A stretch of 64,000 nucleotides of DNA from Nitratireductor sp. (GTDB lineage Bacteria; Pseudomonadota; Alphaproteobacteria; Rhizobiales; Rhizobiaceae): contig JAGRLT010000045.1 in assembly GCA_020441665.1 (NCBI GenBank), forward strand, positions 25,985 to 89,984. The letters are read 5' to 3'. Of the stretch, positions 29,433 through 42,458 are shown piece by piece. The position numbers and the translations under genes were made by a program. The stretch's first letter is position 1; every line of letters begins with the position of its first letter. The notes beneath the pieces are model-generated. The model saw only the letters and a list, made by a program, of their open reading frames with translations. It searched no databases and had not been told where the DNA came from.

Positions 29433-31148
29433 ATGACGATCAACCTTCAAAAACCCGATATCCGGGAACTGAAGCCGAAAATCACCGTATTCGGTGTCGG
29501 CGGCGGCGGCGGCAATGCCGTCAACAACATGATCAATGGCGGGCTCGAGGGCGTCGAGTTTGTGGTTGCCAATACCGATGCCCAGGCGCTTTCGATGTCG
29601 AAGGCGGAGCGGATGATCCAGCTCGGCATCGATGTCACGGAAGGGCTTGGCGCTGGCTCCCAGCCTGATGTGGGCGCGGCGGCCGCCGAAGAGTGCCTGA
29701 CCGAGATCCAGGACCATCTGAGCGGCACCCATATGTGTTTCGTCACCGCCGGCATGGGCGGCGGCACCGGCACGGGGGCTGCCCCGGTCGTGGCGCGCGC
29801 GGCGCGCGAACTCGGCATTCTGACCGTCGGCGTCGTGACCAAGCCGTTCCAGTTCGAGGGTGCCCGCCGGATGAAGACGGCGGAAGCCGGCATCGTCGAA
29901 CTGCAGAAGAACGTCGATACGCTGATTGTCATTCCCAACCAGAACCTTTTCCGCATCGCCAACGACAAGACCACCTTTGCCGATGCCTTCGGCATGGCGG
30001 ATCAGGTGCTGTATTCGGGCGTTGCCTGCATCACCGATCTGATGGTCAAGGAAGGCCTGATCAATCTCGACTTCGCCGATGTGCGCTCGGTGATGCGCGA
30101 AATGGGCAAGGCGATGATGGGCACGGGCGAGAGCTCCGGCGAGGGCCGCGCCATGCAGGCCGCGGAAGCGGCGATTTCCAATCCGCTGCTCGACGAGACC
30201 TCGATGCGCGGCGCCCAGGGCCTGCTGATCTCGATCACCGGCGGCCGCGACATGACGCTGTTCGAGGTGGACGAGGCGGCGACGCGCATCCGCGAGGAGA
30301 TCGATTCGGAAGCCAACATCATCGTCGGCGCCACCTTCGATGAATCGCTCGATGGCATTTTCCGCGTTTCGGTGGTTGCGACCGGCATCGACAATTCGGC
30401 CGGCCAGACCAATCCGCTGCCCCAGCCGGTTCGCGCCCAGCCCGCGATGCGGCCCTCGATGCTCGCGGCTTCTCCGGCGGTAAGGCCCGCGGCGGCGCCT
30501 GCGCCGAGCCCGGCGCAGATCGCCGTGCCTGTGGCGGAAACGGCACCGATTGCCGATGCGGTCGGCGGCGAACGCGACGGGGTGCGGTTCGCGCCGCTCA
30601 AGGTTCAGGCCGATACGCGCGAGAGCGATCTCGTCGATGCCTTCGAGAACGCGCTCGAGAAGGAGCTGATGCCCGCAGAACCCTATGTGCCGCCGGCAGC
30701 CGAGCGGCCGGTGACGGCACCGGTAGCGGCCCGGATCGCCGATAGCGAGGAGATCGCCTCGCCCCAGCGCAGGCCGGCCCAGCCCGCAGCACCCGCCGAA
30801 CAGCGCGAGGGAACGCCGTTCAGCCTGCTGCAGAAGCTCAAGGCCGGTTTCGGCGTGCGTGAGCATCACGGCGAGCACGATCACGGCCATGCGGCTCAGG
30901 GACAGGTGCAGAAGCGCGAGCCGGTCGCCGGCCCGCAGGAAAAGGTCGCCAGCCTCCAGCCGGCCCAGCCCGCCGTTCAGCCCGTGATGCGCGAGACGGA
31001 GAGCCCCTATGCGCCGCGCCGGCCGCAAAGCCAGGCGGGCCAGCCCGGCCAGGTTGATCAGACCGGCCGGCAGGTGCCGCAGCCGCGCTCGCTGAACGAC
31101 GATGACCAGTTGGATATTCCGGCCTTCCTGCGCCGCCAGGCCAATTGA
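29433..31148 (+). CDS. ftsZ: cell division protein FtsZ
   Basis: The protein has 571 residues from ATG 29433 (ACGAGGAA upstream). The GTPase domain covers about 15-315, with [13 protein letters not shown] near residue 20 and the tubulin signature [13 protein letters not shown] near 110. A disordered Ala/Pro/Gln-rich linker of about 240 residues follows, much longer than in E. coli, as is common in Alphaproteobacteria. The C-terminal peptide [16 protein letters not shown] is the docking site for FtsA and other partners. It ends the dcw cluster. Confidence 0.97.
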   Translation: MTINLQKPDIRELKPKITVFGVGGGGGNAVNNMINGGLEGVEFVVANTDAQALSMSKAERMIQLGIDVTEGLGAGSQPDVGAAAAEECLTEIQDHLSGTHMCFVTAGMGGGTGTGAAPVVARAARELGILTVGVVTKPFQFEGARRMKTAEAGIVELQKNVDTLIVIPNQNLFRIANDKTTFADAFGMADQVLYSGVACITDLMVKEGLINLDFADVRSVMREMGKAMMGTGESSGEGRAMQAAEAAISNPLLDETSMRGAQGLLISITGGRDMTLFEVDEAATRIREEIDSEANIIVGATFDESLDGIFRVSVVATGIDNSAGQTNPLPQPVRAQPAMRPSMLAASPAVRPAAAPAPSPAQIAVPVAETAPIADAVGGERDGVRFAPLKVQADTRESDLVDAFENALEKELMPAEPYVPPAAERPVTAPVAARIADSEEIASPQRRPAQPAAPAEQREGTPFSLLQKLKAGFGVREHHGEHDHGHAAQGQVQKREPVAGPQEKVASLQPAQPAVQPVMRETESPYAPRRPQSQAGQPGQVDQTGRQVPQPRSLNDDDQLDIPAFLRRQAN

Positions 31149-31192
31149 CCGGCCGGCGGCGATGTATGGCAGCGCAAAAGCGTTAACCAAGT

Positions 31193-31222
31193 CCCCCTGC
31201 TGTGCCGAAATGCGGCAGGGGG
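31193..31222 (+). terminator. hairpin after ftsZ
   Basis: The arms ccccctgc (31193-31200) and gcaggggg (31215-31222) pair perfectly and are followed by ttaatccttgtt, a poor T-run. A terminator at the end of the dcw operon is likely but could be leaky. Confidence 0.5.
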
Positions 31223-31308
31223 TTAATCCTTGTTAACCCTTTCCTGCTAAATGATTCGCGTTACGCACGATCACGACCCCTGCGTAACAAACCGTAAGAA
31301 AGCGTGAT

Positions 31309-31337
31309 TTGGACTTTTCATTTCCCATGGGTACACA
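31309..31337 (+). promoter_or_regulatory. candidate lpxC promoter
   Basis: TTGGAC (31309-31314), a 17-base spacer and TACACA (31332-31337) resemble a sigma-70 promoter, leaving a leader of about 115 bases. Confidence 0.45.
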
Positions 31338-31458
31338 TAGGCAGCCAGAGTCGGGGATAAGACTTGTGGCACAGAGTACAGGGAGGCCTCGCCTTGAGGG
31401 GAGCCGGAGCGGTTTTACAAAGCTCCAGCGGATAGGCGGCCTTTGCAGGGAAATGGGG

Positions 31459-32409
31459 ATGAAAGTGCTGGGACACCAGACGACTCTTCGTGAGAAGCTT
31501 GAATTCGCGGGTATCGGCGTACACTCCGGACTGCCGGTGACGATGACGCTGCTCCCGGCCGAGGCAAACACCGGCATCGTCTTCAACGTGACCTGCCCCA
31601 GAACCGGCGCCAACAAGGATATCCCTGCCAATTTCACCTCCATCGGCGCGACCGATCTCTGCACCGTCCTGGGTTCCATGGACGGTGTTTACATTGCCAC
31701 CATCGAGCATCTGATGGCCGCCCTGCGCGCGATGAATGTGGACAACCTCATCGTCGAGGTCGAGGGCAATGAAATCCCCGTCATGGACGGTTCGTCGCGG
31801 CCTTATGTCGAGGGCATCCGCGAAGTCGGCCTCAAACAGCTTTCCGCGCCGCGCTGCTTCATCCGCGTGAAGAAGCCGGTTCGCGTCGATATGGGCGCCT
31901 CCTGGGGCGAGTTCGTTCCCCATGACGGTTCCCGCTTCGAGGTGGAAATCGATTTCGACAGCGACGCCATCGGCCGTCAGGTTCTTTGTGCCGATCTTTC
32001 CAGCGAAATCTTCGAAAAGGAAATCTCCGGCGCCCGCACCTTCGGTTTCATGAAGGACGTCGAGCGTCTTTGGGCCGCCGGTTATGCGCTCGGTTCCTCG
32101 CTCGAAAATTCCGTGGTGATCGGCGACGACAACCGCATCATCAATCCCGAGGGCCTGCGCTACGAAGACGAGTTCGTCCGCCACAAGACCCTCGACGCCA
32201 TTGGCGATCTTGCCCTTTCCGGCGCTCCCATTCTCGGCTGCTACCGCTCCTATCGCGGCGGCCACAAGCTCAATTCCCTTGTTCTCAAAGCCCTTCTTTC
32301 CGACCGCGAGGCCTTCGAATTCGTCGAGGTTCCGGTCAATCAGCCGCGGGTCGCCTATTCCGAGCTGGTAGCCGTCGGCGCTCCGGCCTATGCGGCGGTG
32401 CTGGTATAG
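31459..32409 (+). CDS. lpxC: UDP-3-O-acyl-N-acetylglucosamine deacetylase
   Basis: The protein has 316 residues from ATG 31459; AGGGA seven bases upstream favours it over ATG 31453. LpxC is the zinc deacetylase that commits UDP-GlcNAc to lipid A. Zinc and catalytic motifs are TIEHLMAAL (His near 84), EFVRHKTLDAIGD (His and Asp) and GGHKLNSLVLKALL. Two beta-alpha domains of about equal size are visible. Its place after ftsZ is the usual order in proteobacteria. Confidence 0.97.
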   Translation: MKVLGHQTTLREKLEFAGIGVHSGLPVTMTLLPAEANTGIVFNVTCPRTGANKDIPANFTSIGATDLCTVLGSMDGVYIATIEHLMAALRAMNVDNLIVEVEGNEIPVMDGSSRPYVEGIREVGLKQLSAPRCFIRVKKPVRVDMGASWGEFVPHDGSRFEVEIDFDSDAIGRQVLCADLSSEIFEKEISGARTFGFMKDVERLWAAGYALGSSLENSVVIGDDNRIINPEGLRYEDEFVRHKTLDAIGDLALSGAPILGCYRSYRGGHKLNSLVLKALLSDREAFEFVEVPVNQPRVAYSELVAVGAPAYAAVLV

Positions 32410-32637
32410 CCGGCAATCGCTGAAAGCCTGTTGTTCAGGCACGTTTACCCCGCATCCACACAGACGTGTTTACGCTGCCGCAATGTTGCGGTAATTGGAT
32501 GCGATGAGCCTGACCGGGAACCGGGGACAGCTCCCATAGCGGTCGTGTTTTGCCAGGACGGACGGTCTTGCGAGAAGGGCCGGCGATCGGCAGCAAACCC
32601 GGTAAGCCCGGCGGAAATACTGGTTCAGACGAAGCAA

Positions 32638-33504
32638 ATGACTAACGGGCGTTCACATTTTTTTGCTGCGAGGCCGCTTGGCCGATGGGCGGGCGCTGCC
32701 GCGCTTGCGGGCATGCTCGTGCTTTCGGGCTGCAAGTCCAAGGATGTCAGCGCGAGCGATTTCGTCGACGATATCCAACCCGCCGATACGCTCTACAACC
32801 AGGCGCTGGCCAGCATCGATGCCGGCAATCTGTCGCGCGCGGCGAAGAAATTCGAGGAGCTTGACCGCCAGCACCCCTATTCGGAATATTCGCGCAAGGC
32901 GCTGGTGATGCAGACTTTCATCGCCTATCGCCGCGGCCAGTACGAGGATGCGGTGCAGTACGGCCAGCGCTACGTGTCGCTCTATCCGGGCGATGAGGAC
33001 GCCGCCTATGCGCAATATCTGGTCGGCATGTCGCATTTCCGCCGCATCCCGGACATCACCCGCGACCAGAGCGTGAGCGCGCGCGCCTACAACGCCATGC
33101 TCAATCTCGTCGAGCGCTATCCCGACAGCGAATATGTCGAGGATGCCAAGGCCAAGATGCGGGCCGCCGAAGACCAGATCGCCGGTAAGGAAATGCTGAC
33201 CGGGCGCTATTATCTCGAGCGCCGTGAATATCAGGCGGCGATCAACCGGTTCCGCTATGTGGTCGAGAAGCACCAGACCACCCGCCACATCGAGGAAGCC
33301 CTGGCACGGCTGACAGAGTCCTATTATGCCATCGGCCTGGTCAACGAGGCGCAGGCGGCGGCGGCGGTGCTCGGCCACAACTTCCCGGACAGCCAGTGGT
33401 ATGCCGATTCGCTCAAGCTGCTGCAAAGCGGCGGGCTTGAACCGCGCGCGGATCCCAAGTCCTGGCTCGGCGCGATCAACCGCAATCTCCAGCAAAGTTC
33501 CTAG
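32638..33504 (+). CDS. bamD: outer membrane assembly lipoprotein BamD (ComL)
   Basis: The protein has 288 residues from ATG 32638. The lipoprotein signal ends in LVLSGC, with Cys32 as the lipidated residue. The mature part is built of TPR repeats (about 50-250; for example LYNQALASIDAGNLSRAAKKFEEL). BamD is the essential partner of BamA in inserting beta-barrel proteins into the outer membrane. The 228-bp gap before it has a small gccgcaatgttgcgg hairpin and no gene. It is followed 8 bases later by recN. Confidence 0.95.
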   Translation: MTNGRSHFFAARPLGRWAGAAALAGMLVLSGCKSKDVSASDFVDDIQPADTLYNQALASIDAGNLSRAAKKFEELDRQHPYSEYSRKALVMQTFIAYRRGQYEDAVQYGQRYVSLYPGDEDAAYAQYLVGMSHFRRIPDITRDQSVSARAYNAMLNLVERYPDSEYVEDAKAKMRAAEDQIAGKEMLTGRYYLERREYQAAINRFRYVVEKHQTTRHIEEALARLTESYYAIGLVNEAQAAAAVLGHNFPDSQWYADSLKLLQSGGLEPRADPKSWLGAINRNLQQSS

Positions 33505-33512
33505 AACCCTTC

Positions 33513-35186
33513 ATGCTCGTTCAGCTCACGATACGCGACATCGTCCTTATCGATCGGCTGGACCTGACCTTCGGCGACGGCCTGTCGGTGCTGACCGGCG
33601 AGACCGGGGCGGGCAAATCGATCCTGCTCGATGCGCTGTCGCTGGCGCTGGGCGCGCGCGGTGATGGCGGCCTGGTGCGCAATGGCTGCGACCAGGGCCA
33701 GGTGACGGCGATGTTCGATCTGGCCAGCGGCCACTCGGCCGAAGCGCTGCTGGCGGGGCAGGGGATCGAGCATGAGGGCTATCTGATCCTGAAGCGGGTG
33801 CAGTCCGCCGACGGCCGCAGCAAGGCCTATGTCAACGACCAGCCGGTATCCGTCTCGCTGATGCGCCAGATCGGGCAAAGCCTGGTGGAACTGCATGGCC
33901 AGCATGACGAGCGCGCCCTGCTCGATCCGGCGGTGCATCGCAGCCTGCTCGATGCGTTTGGCGGGCTCGAAACGCTGGTCGGGCGAACCGCAACGGCGTG
34001 GAAACTGTGGCAGGGCCGCAAACGCGAGGCTTCGGATCTGGCCCGGCAGGTGGCGGCGGCGCGGCGGGAGGCCGATTACCTGCGTGATTGCGTTGCCGAA
34101 CTTGGCGGGCTTGCGCCGCAACCGGGCGAAGAGGAAGACCTTGCCGACCGGCGCCAACGCATGATGAAGGCGGAAGCCGTCGCCAGCGATCTCAACGAGG
34201 CGGCGGAGACGCTTTCCGGCGATGGTTCGCCGATACCCGTACTGACGGCGCTTGCCAAGCGGCTGGAGCGCAAGGCGCGGGAAGCGCCCGGCATGCTGGA
34301 AGAAGCGGTGCGCCAACTCGATGCGGGGTTGGATGCGATCTATCGCGCGCAGCAGGAGATCGAGGCGGCCGTCCGGCAGGCGGAGTTCGATCCGCGTGAA
34401 CTGGAGCGGGCCGAGGAACGGCTGTTCGCGCTTCGGGCGGCCTCGCGGAAATATTCGGTAGCGGTGGAAAACCTGCCCGAACTGGCGGTGAAGCTGGCCG
34501 ACGATCTCGACGCGCTCAATTCCGGCGAGGAGCGGCTTGATGCGCTGGAAAAGGAGGTGACGGCGCTCGAGGCGGCCTATTTCGAGGCGGCGGAAGCGCT
34601 GTCCGGCGAGCGCGCCCAAACGGCAGAGCATCTTGCCGGCGAGGTGATGAAGGAACTGCCCTCGCTGAAGCTCGAAACGGCGCGCTTTATCGTGCGCCAG
34701 GTCGCCGAGCGCGAGGCGGCGGGGGCGACGGGCCTGGATTCGATCGAATTCTGGGTGCAGACCAATCCCGGCAGCAAGGCGGGACCGATGGTTAAGCTCG
34801 CCTCGGGCGGTGAACTGTCCCGCTTTCTGCTGGCGCTCAAGGTGGCGCTGGCCGATCGCGGCTCGGCGCCGACGCTGGTGTTCGACGAGATCGATACGGG
34901 GGTTGGCGGCGCGGTCGCCGACGCGATCGGCAGGCGGCTGAAACGCCTTGCCGAGCGGGTGCAGGTCCTGTCCGTCACCCATGCGCCGCAGGTCGCGGCG
35001 CGGGCCGGCAGCCACTTCGCCATCGCCAAGCGGGAAGTTGCCGGCGAGGCGCGCGTTGCCACCGGCGTCCATGCGATCACCGGCGACGAGCGGCGCGAGG
35101 AGATCGCCCGCATGCTTGCCGGCGCGCAGATCACCGATGAGGCGCGGGCGGCAGCCCAGCAATTGATCAACCCGTCGGCGGCTTGA
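33513..35186 (+). CDS. recN: DNA repair protein RecN
   Basis: The protein has 557 residues. It is an SMC-like ATPase: Walker A GETGAGKSILLDAL near residue 30, a central coiled-coil region (about 150-360) and the C-terminal half-site with LASGGELSRFLLALK (ABC signature) and LVFDEIDTGVGG (Walker B). RecN holds DNA ends during double-strand break repair. Placement between bamD and ligA is conserved in rhizobia. I see no SOS box in the 8-base gap before it. Confidence 0.96.
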   Translation: MLVQLTIRDIVLIDRLDLTFGDGLSVLTGETGAGKSILLDALSLALGARGDGGLVRNGCDQGQVTAMFDLASGHSAEALLAGQGIEHEGYLILKRVQSADGRSKAYVNDQPVSVSLMRQIGQSLVELHGQHDERALLDPAVHRSLLDAFGGLETLVGRTATAWKLWQGRKREASDLARQVAAARREADYLRDCVAELGGLAPQPGEEEDLADRRQRMMKAEAVASDLNEAAETLSGDGSPIPVLTALAKRLERKAREAPGMLEEAVRQLDAGLDAIYRAQQEIEAAVRQAEFDPRELERAEERLFALRAASRKYSVAVENLPELAVKLADDLDALNSGEERLDALEKEVTALEAAYFEAAEALSGERAQTAEHLAGEVMKELPSLKLETARFIVRQVAEREAAGATGLDSIEFWVQTNPGSKAGPMVKLASGGELSRFLLALKVALADRGSAPTLVFDEIDTGVGGAVADAIGRRLKRLAERVQVLSVTHAPQVAARAGSHFAIAKREVAGEARVATGVHAITGDERREEIARMLAGAQITDEARAAAQQLINPSAA

Positions 35187-35248
35187 CGCCAAAGGCCGCC
35201 GCGTTATCGTGTGGCCACGTTGCCGGTCGGCAGCGGGGAGGAACCAGA

Positions 35249-35881
35249 ATGAAGCCGATGCGCTCGAGGGTCAGCCGGAGCCTGTTCGTATTGTGTCTGG
35301 CGGCGCTGCCGCTCGGGGTTTTGGTGCTGTCGGCGGCGGCTGGCGTCAAGGTCAAGGTCGACACCAGCTACTACCCGATTTCCGGCAAGGACGGCGAAGC
35401 GCTCAACGCCAGCATGCTGCGGGGCGGCGGCAGCCGGATCAAGCTCAATCACGCGGTGGCGGCGACCGAGACGGAACTCGATTTCGGCGAACCGAAAATT
35501 TCCATCAGCAATGGCAAGTGCCAGGTCGACGCGGTCGATGTCTATCTTTCGATCCACTACATCTATCCGAAGTGGAGCGGCCGTGGCCGCGCATCGCGGG
35601 AAATGCGCGAGCGCTGGGATGCGTTCTGGCAGGAATTGAAGCGCCACGAGGAAAACCATGGCGAGATCGCCAGGGCGGGCGCCAGGGCGCTGGAAGAGCA
35701 GTTGATGGCGATGAACGGCAATGTGGCGATCGGCTGCGCCGATTTCGGCAGTCTGGCGAAATTCCGGCTCGAGGCGATCGTGCGCAAGACGCAGATGGCG
35801 CAGAAAAATTTCGACCGGCGCGAATATGCCGTCTCCAGCAAGATTTCCAAGCTGCAGCGGCTGCTCTACGAATCGCGCTAG
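35249..35881 (+). CDS. DUF922 secreted zinc-protease-like protein
   Basis: The protein has 210 residues from ATG 35249, with GGGGAGGAA upstream; a longer frame to 35183 overlaps recN and lacks such a site. A signal sequence or anchor covers about 8-32. The motif RHEENH at about 130-135 is the HExxH zinc site that defines DUF922, a predicted Zn-dependent protease group; no substrate is known. A long helix follows (LAKFRLEAIVRKTQMAQKNF). It lies between recN and ligA, in the same orientation. Confidence 0.8.
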   Translation: MKPMRSRVSRSLFVLCLAALPLGVLVLSAAAGVKVKVDTSYYPISGKDGEALNASMLRGGGSRIKLNHAVAATETELDFGEPKISISNGKCQVDAVDVYLSIHYIYPKWSGRGRASREMRERWDAFWQELKRHEENHGEIARAGARALEEQLMAMNGNVAIGCADFGSLAKFRLEAIVRKTQMAQKNFDRREYAVSSKISKLQRLLYESR

Positions 35882-35962
35882 TTGTTTCAGGTACAATTCA
35901 GGTCTGGAAACGCCGCCGGCGGTATGCTTGATGGTAGCTGTTTTTTGTTCGCCTGCCAGTAG

Positions 35963-38908
<2,946 letters not shown>

Positions 38909-38916
<8 letters not shown>

Positions 38917-39232
38917 GATGCTCACATCCTTCTGGTCGCAGCCCGTGGTCTGGGTGCTTGCGCTGCTGGGCGTCGTCACCTACCTCACCCGGATCGGCGG
39001 CTATCTGGTGCTGTCGCGCTTCAGGCGCATTCCGGCACCGGTCAAATCGGGCCTTGAAGCCGTGCCGATGGCGGTGATCACCACGCTGGTCGTGCCGCCG
39101 GCGCTGAGTTCCGGCGTGGCGGAATTCTGCGCCGTGGCGGCTGCCGGCATTGCCAGCCTGCGCCTGCCGCCGGTGGCGGTCATCCTGCTCGGATTGGCGG
39201 TGCTGGTGGCGCTGCGGCAGATGGGCCTATAG
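38909..39232 (+). CDS. azlD: AzlD family exporter small subunit
   Basis: The protein has 107 residues, with three to four membrane helices. The early motif TYLTRIGGYL is typical of AzlD. It is the small partner of AzlC, whose gene overlaps its start by 8 nt. The last 6 bases overlap the 3' end of the convergent aminopeptidase gene, so no terminator separates the two. Confidence 0.92.
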
Positions 39233-41050
39233 CGCAAGCGTCGCCTGTTCCAGCCAGCCGCGGTCGGCGTCGTCGAGGTAGCCGGACAGCGCCTCGCGCA
39301 CCCGCTCGTGATAGGCGTTGAGCCAGTCCCGTTCGGCAGCGCTCAGCATATGCGTCTCGATCAGCCGGCGATCGAACGGACACAGCGTAATGGTCTCGAA
39401 CCCCAGCATCGCCGTTTCGCCCCCCTTGATGGCGCTCGCTTCCTCGACGACGACGAGATTTTCCAGCCGGATCCCGTATCGGCCCTCGCGGTAGTAGCCC
39501 GGCTCGTTTGAGACGATCATGCCGGGCAGGAGTTTCTGCGTGCCGCGTTTCGAGATCGATTGCGGTCCCTCGTGGACGTTGAGATAGGCGCCGATGCCGT
39601 GGCCGGTGCCATGGGCGTAATCCTTGCCGGCCGCCCAGAGCGCGGCGCGGGCAAGCGGATCGAGATCGATGCCGCGCGTACCGTCCGGAAAGCGGGCCAT
39701 GGCGATGGCGAGATGGCCCTTGAGCACCAGCGTGTAGTCCGTGGCGGCGCCTTCCGGCGGCTGGCCGATGGCGACTGTCCGGGTGATATCGGTGGTGCCG
39801 TCCTCATACTGGCCGCCCGAATCGACGAGATAGAGGCTGTCCGGTTCGAGGACCTGATTGGTCGTCGTGCTGACGCGGTAGTGGACGATGGCGCCATTGG
39901 CGCCGGCGCCCGAAATGGTGTCGAAGGCGATTTCCCTCAAGGCGCTGTTCATGGCGGTGGCGGTCGAGGCACGGCAGGATTCGAGCTCCTTGGCCGCCGA
40001 GATTTCGTCGACGCTTCCCGGCGGCTGGCGGTCGAGCCAGGCGAGGAAGCGCGCCATGGCGACGCCGTCGCGCAACTGGGCGGCCCTGGCGCCGGAAAGT
40101 TCGGCATCGTTCTTGACCGCCCGCATCAGCGCTACGGGGTCGTTCGCCTCGATGAGGCTGCCAGCATGGTCCGACACGATACCGGCAAGCTTCATGGCGA
40201 CGAGGCGGGGATCACAGTGAAATGCCTTGCCGGCGGCGTTTTCGGCGATCCAGGCTTCGAGCGCGGCGGGCGGCTTCAGTTCCGCGACGGCCCCGAGCGC
40301 GGTTTCGGTCTCGTCCTCAAGCTTGCGGCGATCGATGAAAAGGACGGGCCTGCCGCCATCGGCCGGGAGGATCGCGAAAGCGAGCGCCAGCGGATTGTGC
40401 GCGACATCGCTGCCGCGCAGGTTGAAGGTCCAGGCGATCGAGGCCGGATCGGTCTGCAGCAGATGGTCCGCACCGTCGTGCTGGAGCTTTTCGGCGAGCG
40501 CGGCAAGCTTTTCCCCGGCCGAGCGGCCATGGAAGCGGGCGGGATGCAGCCAGGCGCGGCCGAGCGGCGGCTGTGGCCGGTCCTTCCAGATCTGGTCGAT
40601 CAGATTGCCGACGGGCCTGAGTTCCGCGCCGGCTTTCCTTGCCGCCTTCTGCCAGGCCTGGTGCTCGGCGATCGTCAGGGTCCAGGGGTCGAAGCCGATG
40701 GTCTCGGCCTTGCCGACGGTTCTCGCGGCGAAGTCGGGAGGCGGATCGCCGATCAGGTTCTCGATCGCAAAGGCCGTGGTGTCGGCCTGCCGGGAGGCCT
40801 GCAGCGTATACCGGCCGTCGACGAAGAGATGGGCGCGTTCCCGCCCGATCAGGGCGAAGCCGGCGGAACCGGAAAAACCGGTCAGCCAGGCAAGACGCTC
40901 GGCGTTCGGCGGCAGGTATTCGTTCTGCTGTTCATCGCCATGGGGCAGCAGATACCAGTCCAGCCCCTGAGCCTGCATGGTCTTGCGCAGATCGGAGAGC
41001 CGGGCCGCCGGCGGGTTGGCATGGGAAGGCGGATCGAAGGATTGAAACAT
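39227..41050 (-). CDS. Xaa-Pro aminopeptidase (M24B, three-domain form)
   Basis: The protein has 607 residues from ATG 41050; a longer frame to 41098 has no better ribosome-binding site. Two creatinase-like N-terminal domains are followed by the pita-bread catalytic domain (about 315-540). Metal ligands are Asp in YLVDSGGQY and TTDITRT, His in GTGHGIGAYLNVHEGP, Glu in SNEPGYY and Glu in RLENLV. The family removes an N-terminal residue before proline, using two metal ions. The size matches the eukaryote-like aminopeptidase P1 form common in rhizobia. It is cytoplasmic, with no signal peptide. Confidence 0.94.
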   Translation of the reverse strand: MFQSFDPPSHANPPAARLSDLRKTMQAQGLDWYLLPHGDEQQNEYLPPNAERLAWLTGFSGSAGFALIGRERAHLFVDGRYTLQASRQADTTAFAIENLIGDPPPDFAARTVGKAETIGFDPWTLTIAEHQAWQKAARKAGAELRPVGNLIDQIWKDRPQPPLGRAWLHPARFHGRSAGEKLAALAEKLQHDGADHLLQTDPASIAWTFNLRGSDVAHNPLALAFAILPADGGRPVLFIDRRKLEDETETALGAVAELKPPAALEAWIAENAAGKAFHCDPRLVAMKLAGIVSDHAGSLIEANDPVALMRAVKNDAELSGARAAQLRDGVAMARFLAWLDRQPPGSVDEISAAKELESCRASTATAMNSALREIAFDTISGAGANGAIVHYRVSTTTNQVLEPDSLYLVDSGGQYEDGTTDITRTVAIGQPPEGAATDYTLVLKGHLAIAMARFPDGTRGIDLDPLARAALWAAGKDYAHGTGHGIGAYLNVHEGPQSISKRGTQKLLPGMIVSNEPGYYREGRYGIRLENLVVVEEASAIKGGETAMLGFETITLCPFDRRLIETHMLSAAERDWLNAYHERVREALSGYLDDADRGWLEQATLAL

Positions 41051-41203
41051 GATCGGAGCCGGAAAAGATGCATCTGGGTGATCTGTAGCGCCAGGCATGC
41101 GCTGAGCGCAAGGGAGGGCTGAACGCAGCCCGATTGTTGAACCGAAGGGCGCGTCCTAGATTGGCTGTTGGGAGGGAAGCACTCGAAGCAATAGGAGTAT
41201 CCC

Positions 41204-41365
41204 ATGTCCCTTTTCGCAAATTTCGGCAGGCGGCTGATCGAGGCGCGCGAGCGCCAGGCAAGAGCCCAGGTCAATGCGATTCTGAGCCGCCTCAGCGATG
41301 AGACGCTTGAGCGTGCCGGTCTGAGCCGGGCAGATATCGAGCCGTCGGCGAAAGCCGACCTGTAA
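41204..41365 (+). CDS. DUF1127-like small protein
   Basis: The 53-residue frame starts with ATG 41204, with AGGAG seven bases upstream, and ends with TAA at 41363. The sequence begins MSLFANFGRRLIEARERQAR and continues as an Arg-rich helix with LSRLSDETLERAGLSRADI. The closing pattern 'L..L.D..L...GL.R.DI' is the hallmark of the short DUF1127 proteins, which in other Alphaproteobacteria include RNA-binding regulators of phosphate and carbon use. Assigning it to that family is by pattern only. It is divergent from the aminopeptidase gene. Confidence 0.75.
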   Translation: MSLFANFGRRLIEARERQARAQVNAILSRLSDETLERAGLSRADIEPSAKADL

Positions 41366-41403
41366 CGCCGCGCGCCGTCCTACGGCGGTCCGGCGAGCAG
41401 TGA

Positions 41404-41431
41404 AAAAAGGCGGGCCCGGACCCGCCTTTTT
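41404..41431. terminator. bidirectional Rho-independent terminator
   Basis: The 11-bp stem aaaaaggcggg/cccgccttttt, loop cccgga, has A- and T-runs on both sides and serves the DUF1127-like gene (plus) and prmA (minus). The prmA stop codon touches its edge. Confidence 0.9.
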
Positions 41432-42327
41432 CATGTCCGGCGCGCGGAGGGTTTGAGCAGGACGAGCGTCATCCAGCCGTCGCGATAACGGGTGTGGGCA
41501 AGATGCAGGCCCTGCAGCCTGTAGGCGGCGGTGATGCGGGCGCGCTGATGGGGCAGCAGGCCCGACAGGATCACCGTGCCGCCGGATGCGGCATGGCGGG
41601 CGAGATCGGCAGCCATGGCCTGGAGCGGCCGGGCGAGAATGTTGGCGACGATCAGATCGAAGGGCTTGCGTGCCGCAAAGGAGGGATGGGTGAAACCGGC
41701 GGCGGTGATCGAGGCGATGAGGGCGCCGACGCCGTTGAGCCTGGCATTTTCGGCGGCGATGTTCATGGCGACGGGATCGATGTCGCTGGCCAATACCGGG
41801 CAATGCATCGCCTTGGCGATGGCGATGGCAAGGACACCGGTGCCCGAACCGAGGTCGAGGGCGTTTTTGAATCGGCGTCGCTTCATTTCCCGACCGATCA
41901 TGTCGAGGCAGCCGGCGGTGGTGCCGTGATGGCCGCTGCCAAAGGCGAGCGCCGCATCGATCAGGATGGCGTGTTCATGGGCGCGTGCGCAGCCCCTGTC
42001 ATGGCTGCCATGGACGACGAAACGGCCGCCGGCGCGTACCGGCGCCAGGCCTTCGAGTGTCCGGGTCACCCAGTCCTCGTCGCCGAGAACCTCGCGCGCG
42101 ATGGTGATCGCGGGATCGCGAACCGAGAGAATTTCCCGGATCGCCGCTTCCGCTTCGCCTTCCTCTTCCGGCGGCAGATAGACCGAAACGCTCCATAACC
42201 CCTTTGCCTCGTCGCTCTCGAAGGAAGCGACGGGATAGCCATCCGCCTCGAAACGGGTTTCGAGTTCGCCGGCCAGTTCCGTGGCCTGCCGTGCCGGACA
42301 TTCGAAATAGAGGCGTATCTGGTTCAT
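41431..42327 (-). CDS. prmA: ribosomal protein L11 methyltransferase
   Basis: The protein has 298 residues from ATG 42327, where MNQIRLYFECPAR begins the N-terminal L11-recognition domain; ten extra codons upstream lack support. The SAM-binding loop is NALDLGSGTGVLAIA near residue 160, preceded by the family motif AFGSGHHGTT, and followed by ANILARPL. PrmA trimethylates ribosomal protein L11 at several lysines. It lies downstream of glnK, separated by a terminator-like hairpin. Confidence 0.94.
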   Translation of the reverse strand: MNQIRLYFECPARQATELAGELETRFEADGYPVASFESDEAKGLWSVSVYLPPEEEGEAEAAIREILSVRDPAITIAREVLGDEDWVTRTLEGLAPVRAGGRFVVHGSHDRGCARAHEHAILIDAALAFGSGHHGTTAGCLDMIGREMKRRRFKNALDLGSGTGVLAIAIAKAMHCPVLASDIDPVAMNIAAENARLNGVGALIASITAAGFTHPSFAARKPFDLIVANILARPLQAMAADLARHAASGGTVILSGLLPHQRARITAAYRLQGLHLAHTRYRDGWMTLVLLKPSARRT

Positions 42328-42401
42328 GGTTCCCGCGCGCTTTTGACGGGACGCCATAGCGGGCGGCGTCGCGGGTTACAAGCCTCTGGCAGGGTGCAGC
42401 G

Positions 42402-42434
42402 AAAACGGCCGTCCGAATGTGTCGGGCGGCCGTG
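42402..42434 (-). terminator. terminator after glnK
   Basis: Arms acggccg (42405-42411) and cggccgt (42427-42433), with further pairing inside, are followed on the minus strand by TTTTC. This separates amtB-glnK from prmA. Confidence 0.65.
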
Positions 42435-42458
42435 TTCGATTGAACCGGGGTTTTTCGA

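Larger units (their letters stand above)
31149..31458. other. ftsZ-lpxC intergenic region
   Basis: These 310 bases hold a hairpin at 31193-31222 and a promoter at 31309-31337 for lpxC. The lpxC frame is open upstream to 31309, but the promoter lies there and no ribosome-binding site does, so I treat it as leader. Confidence 0.6.
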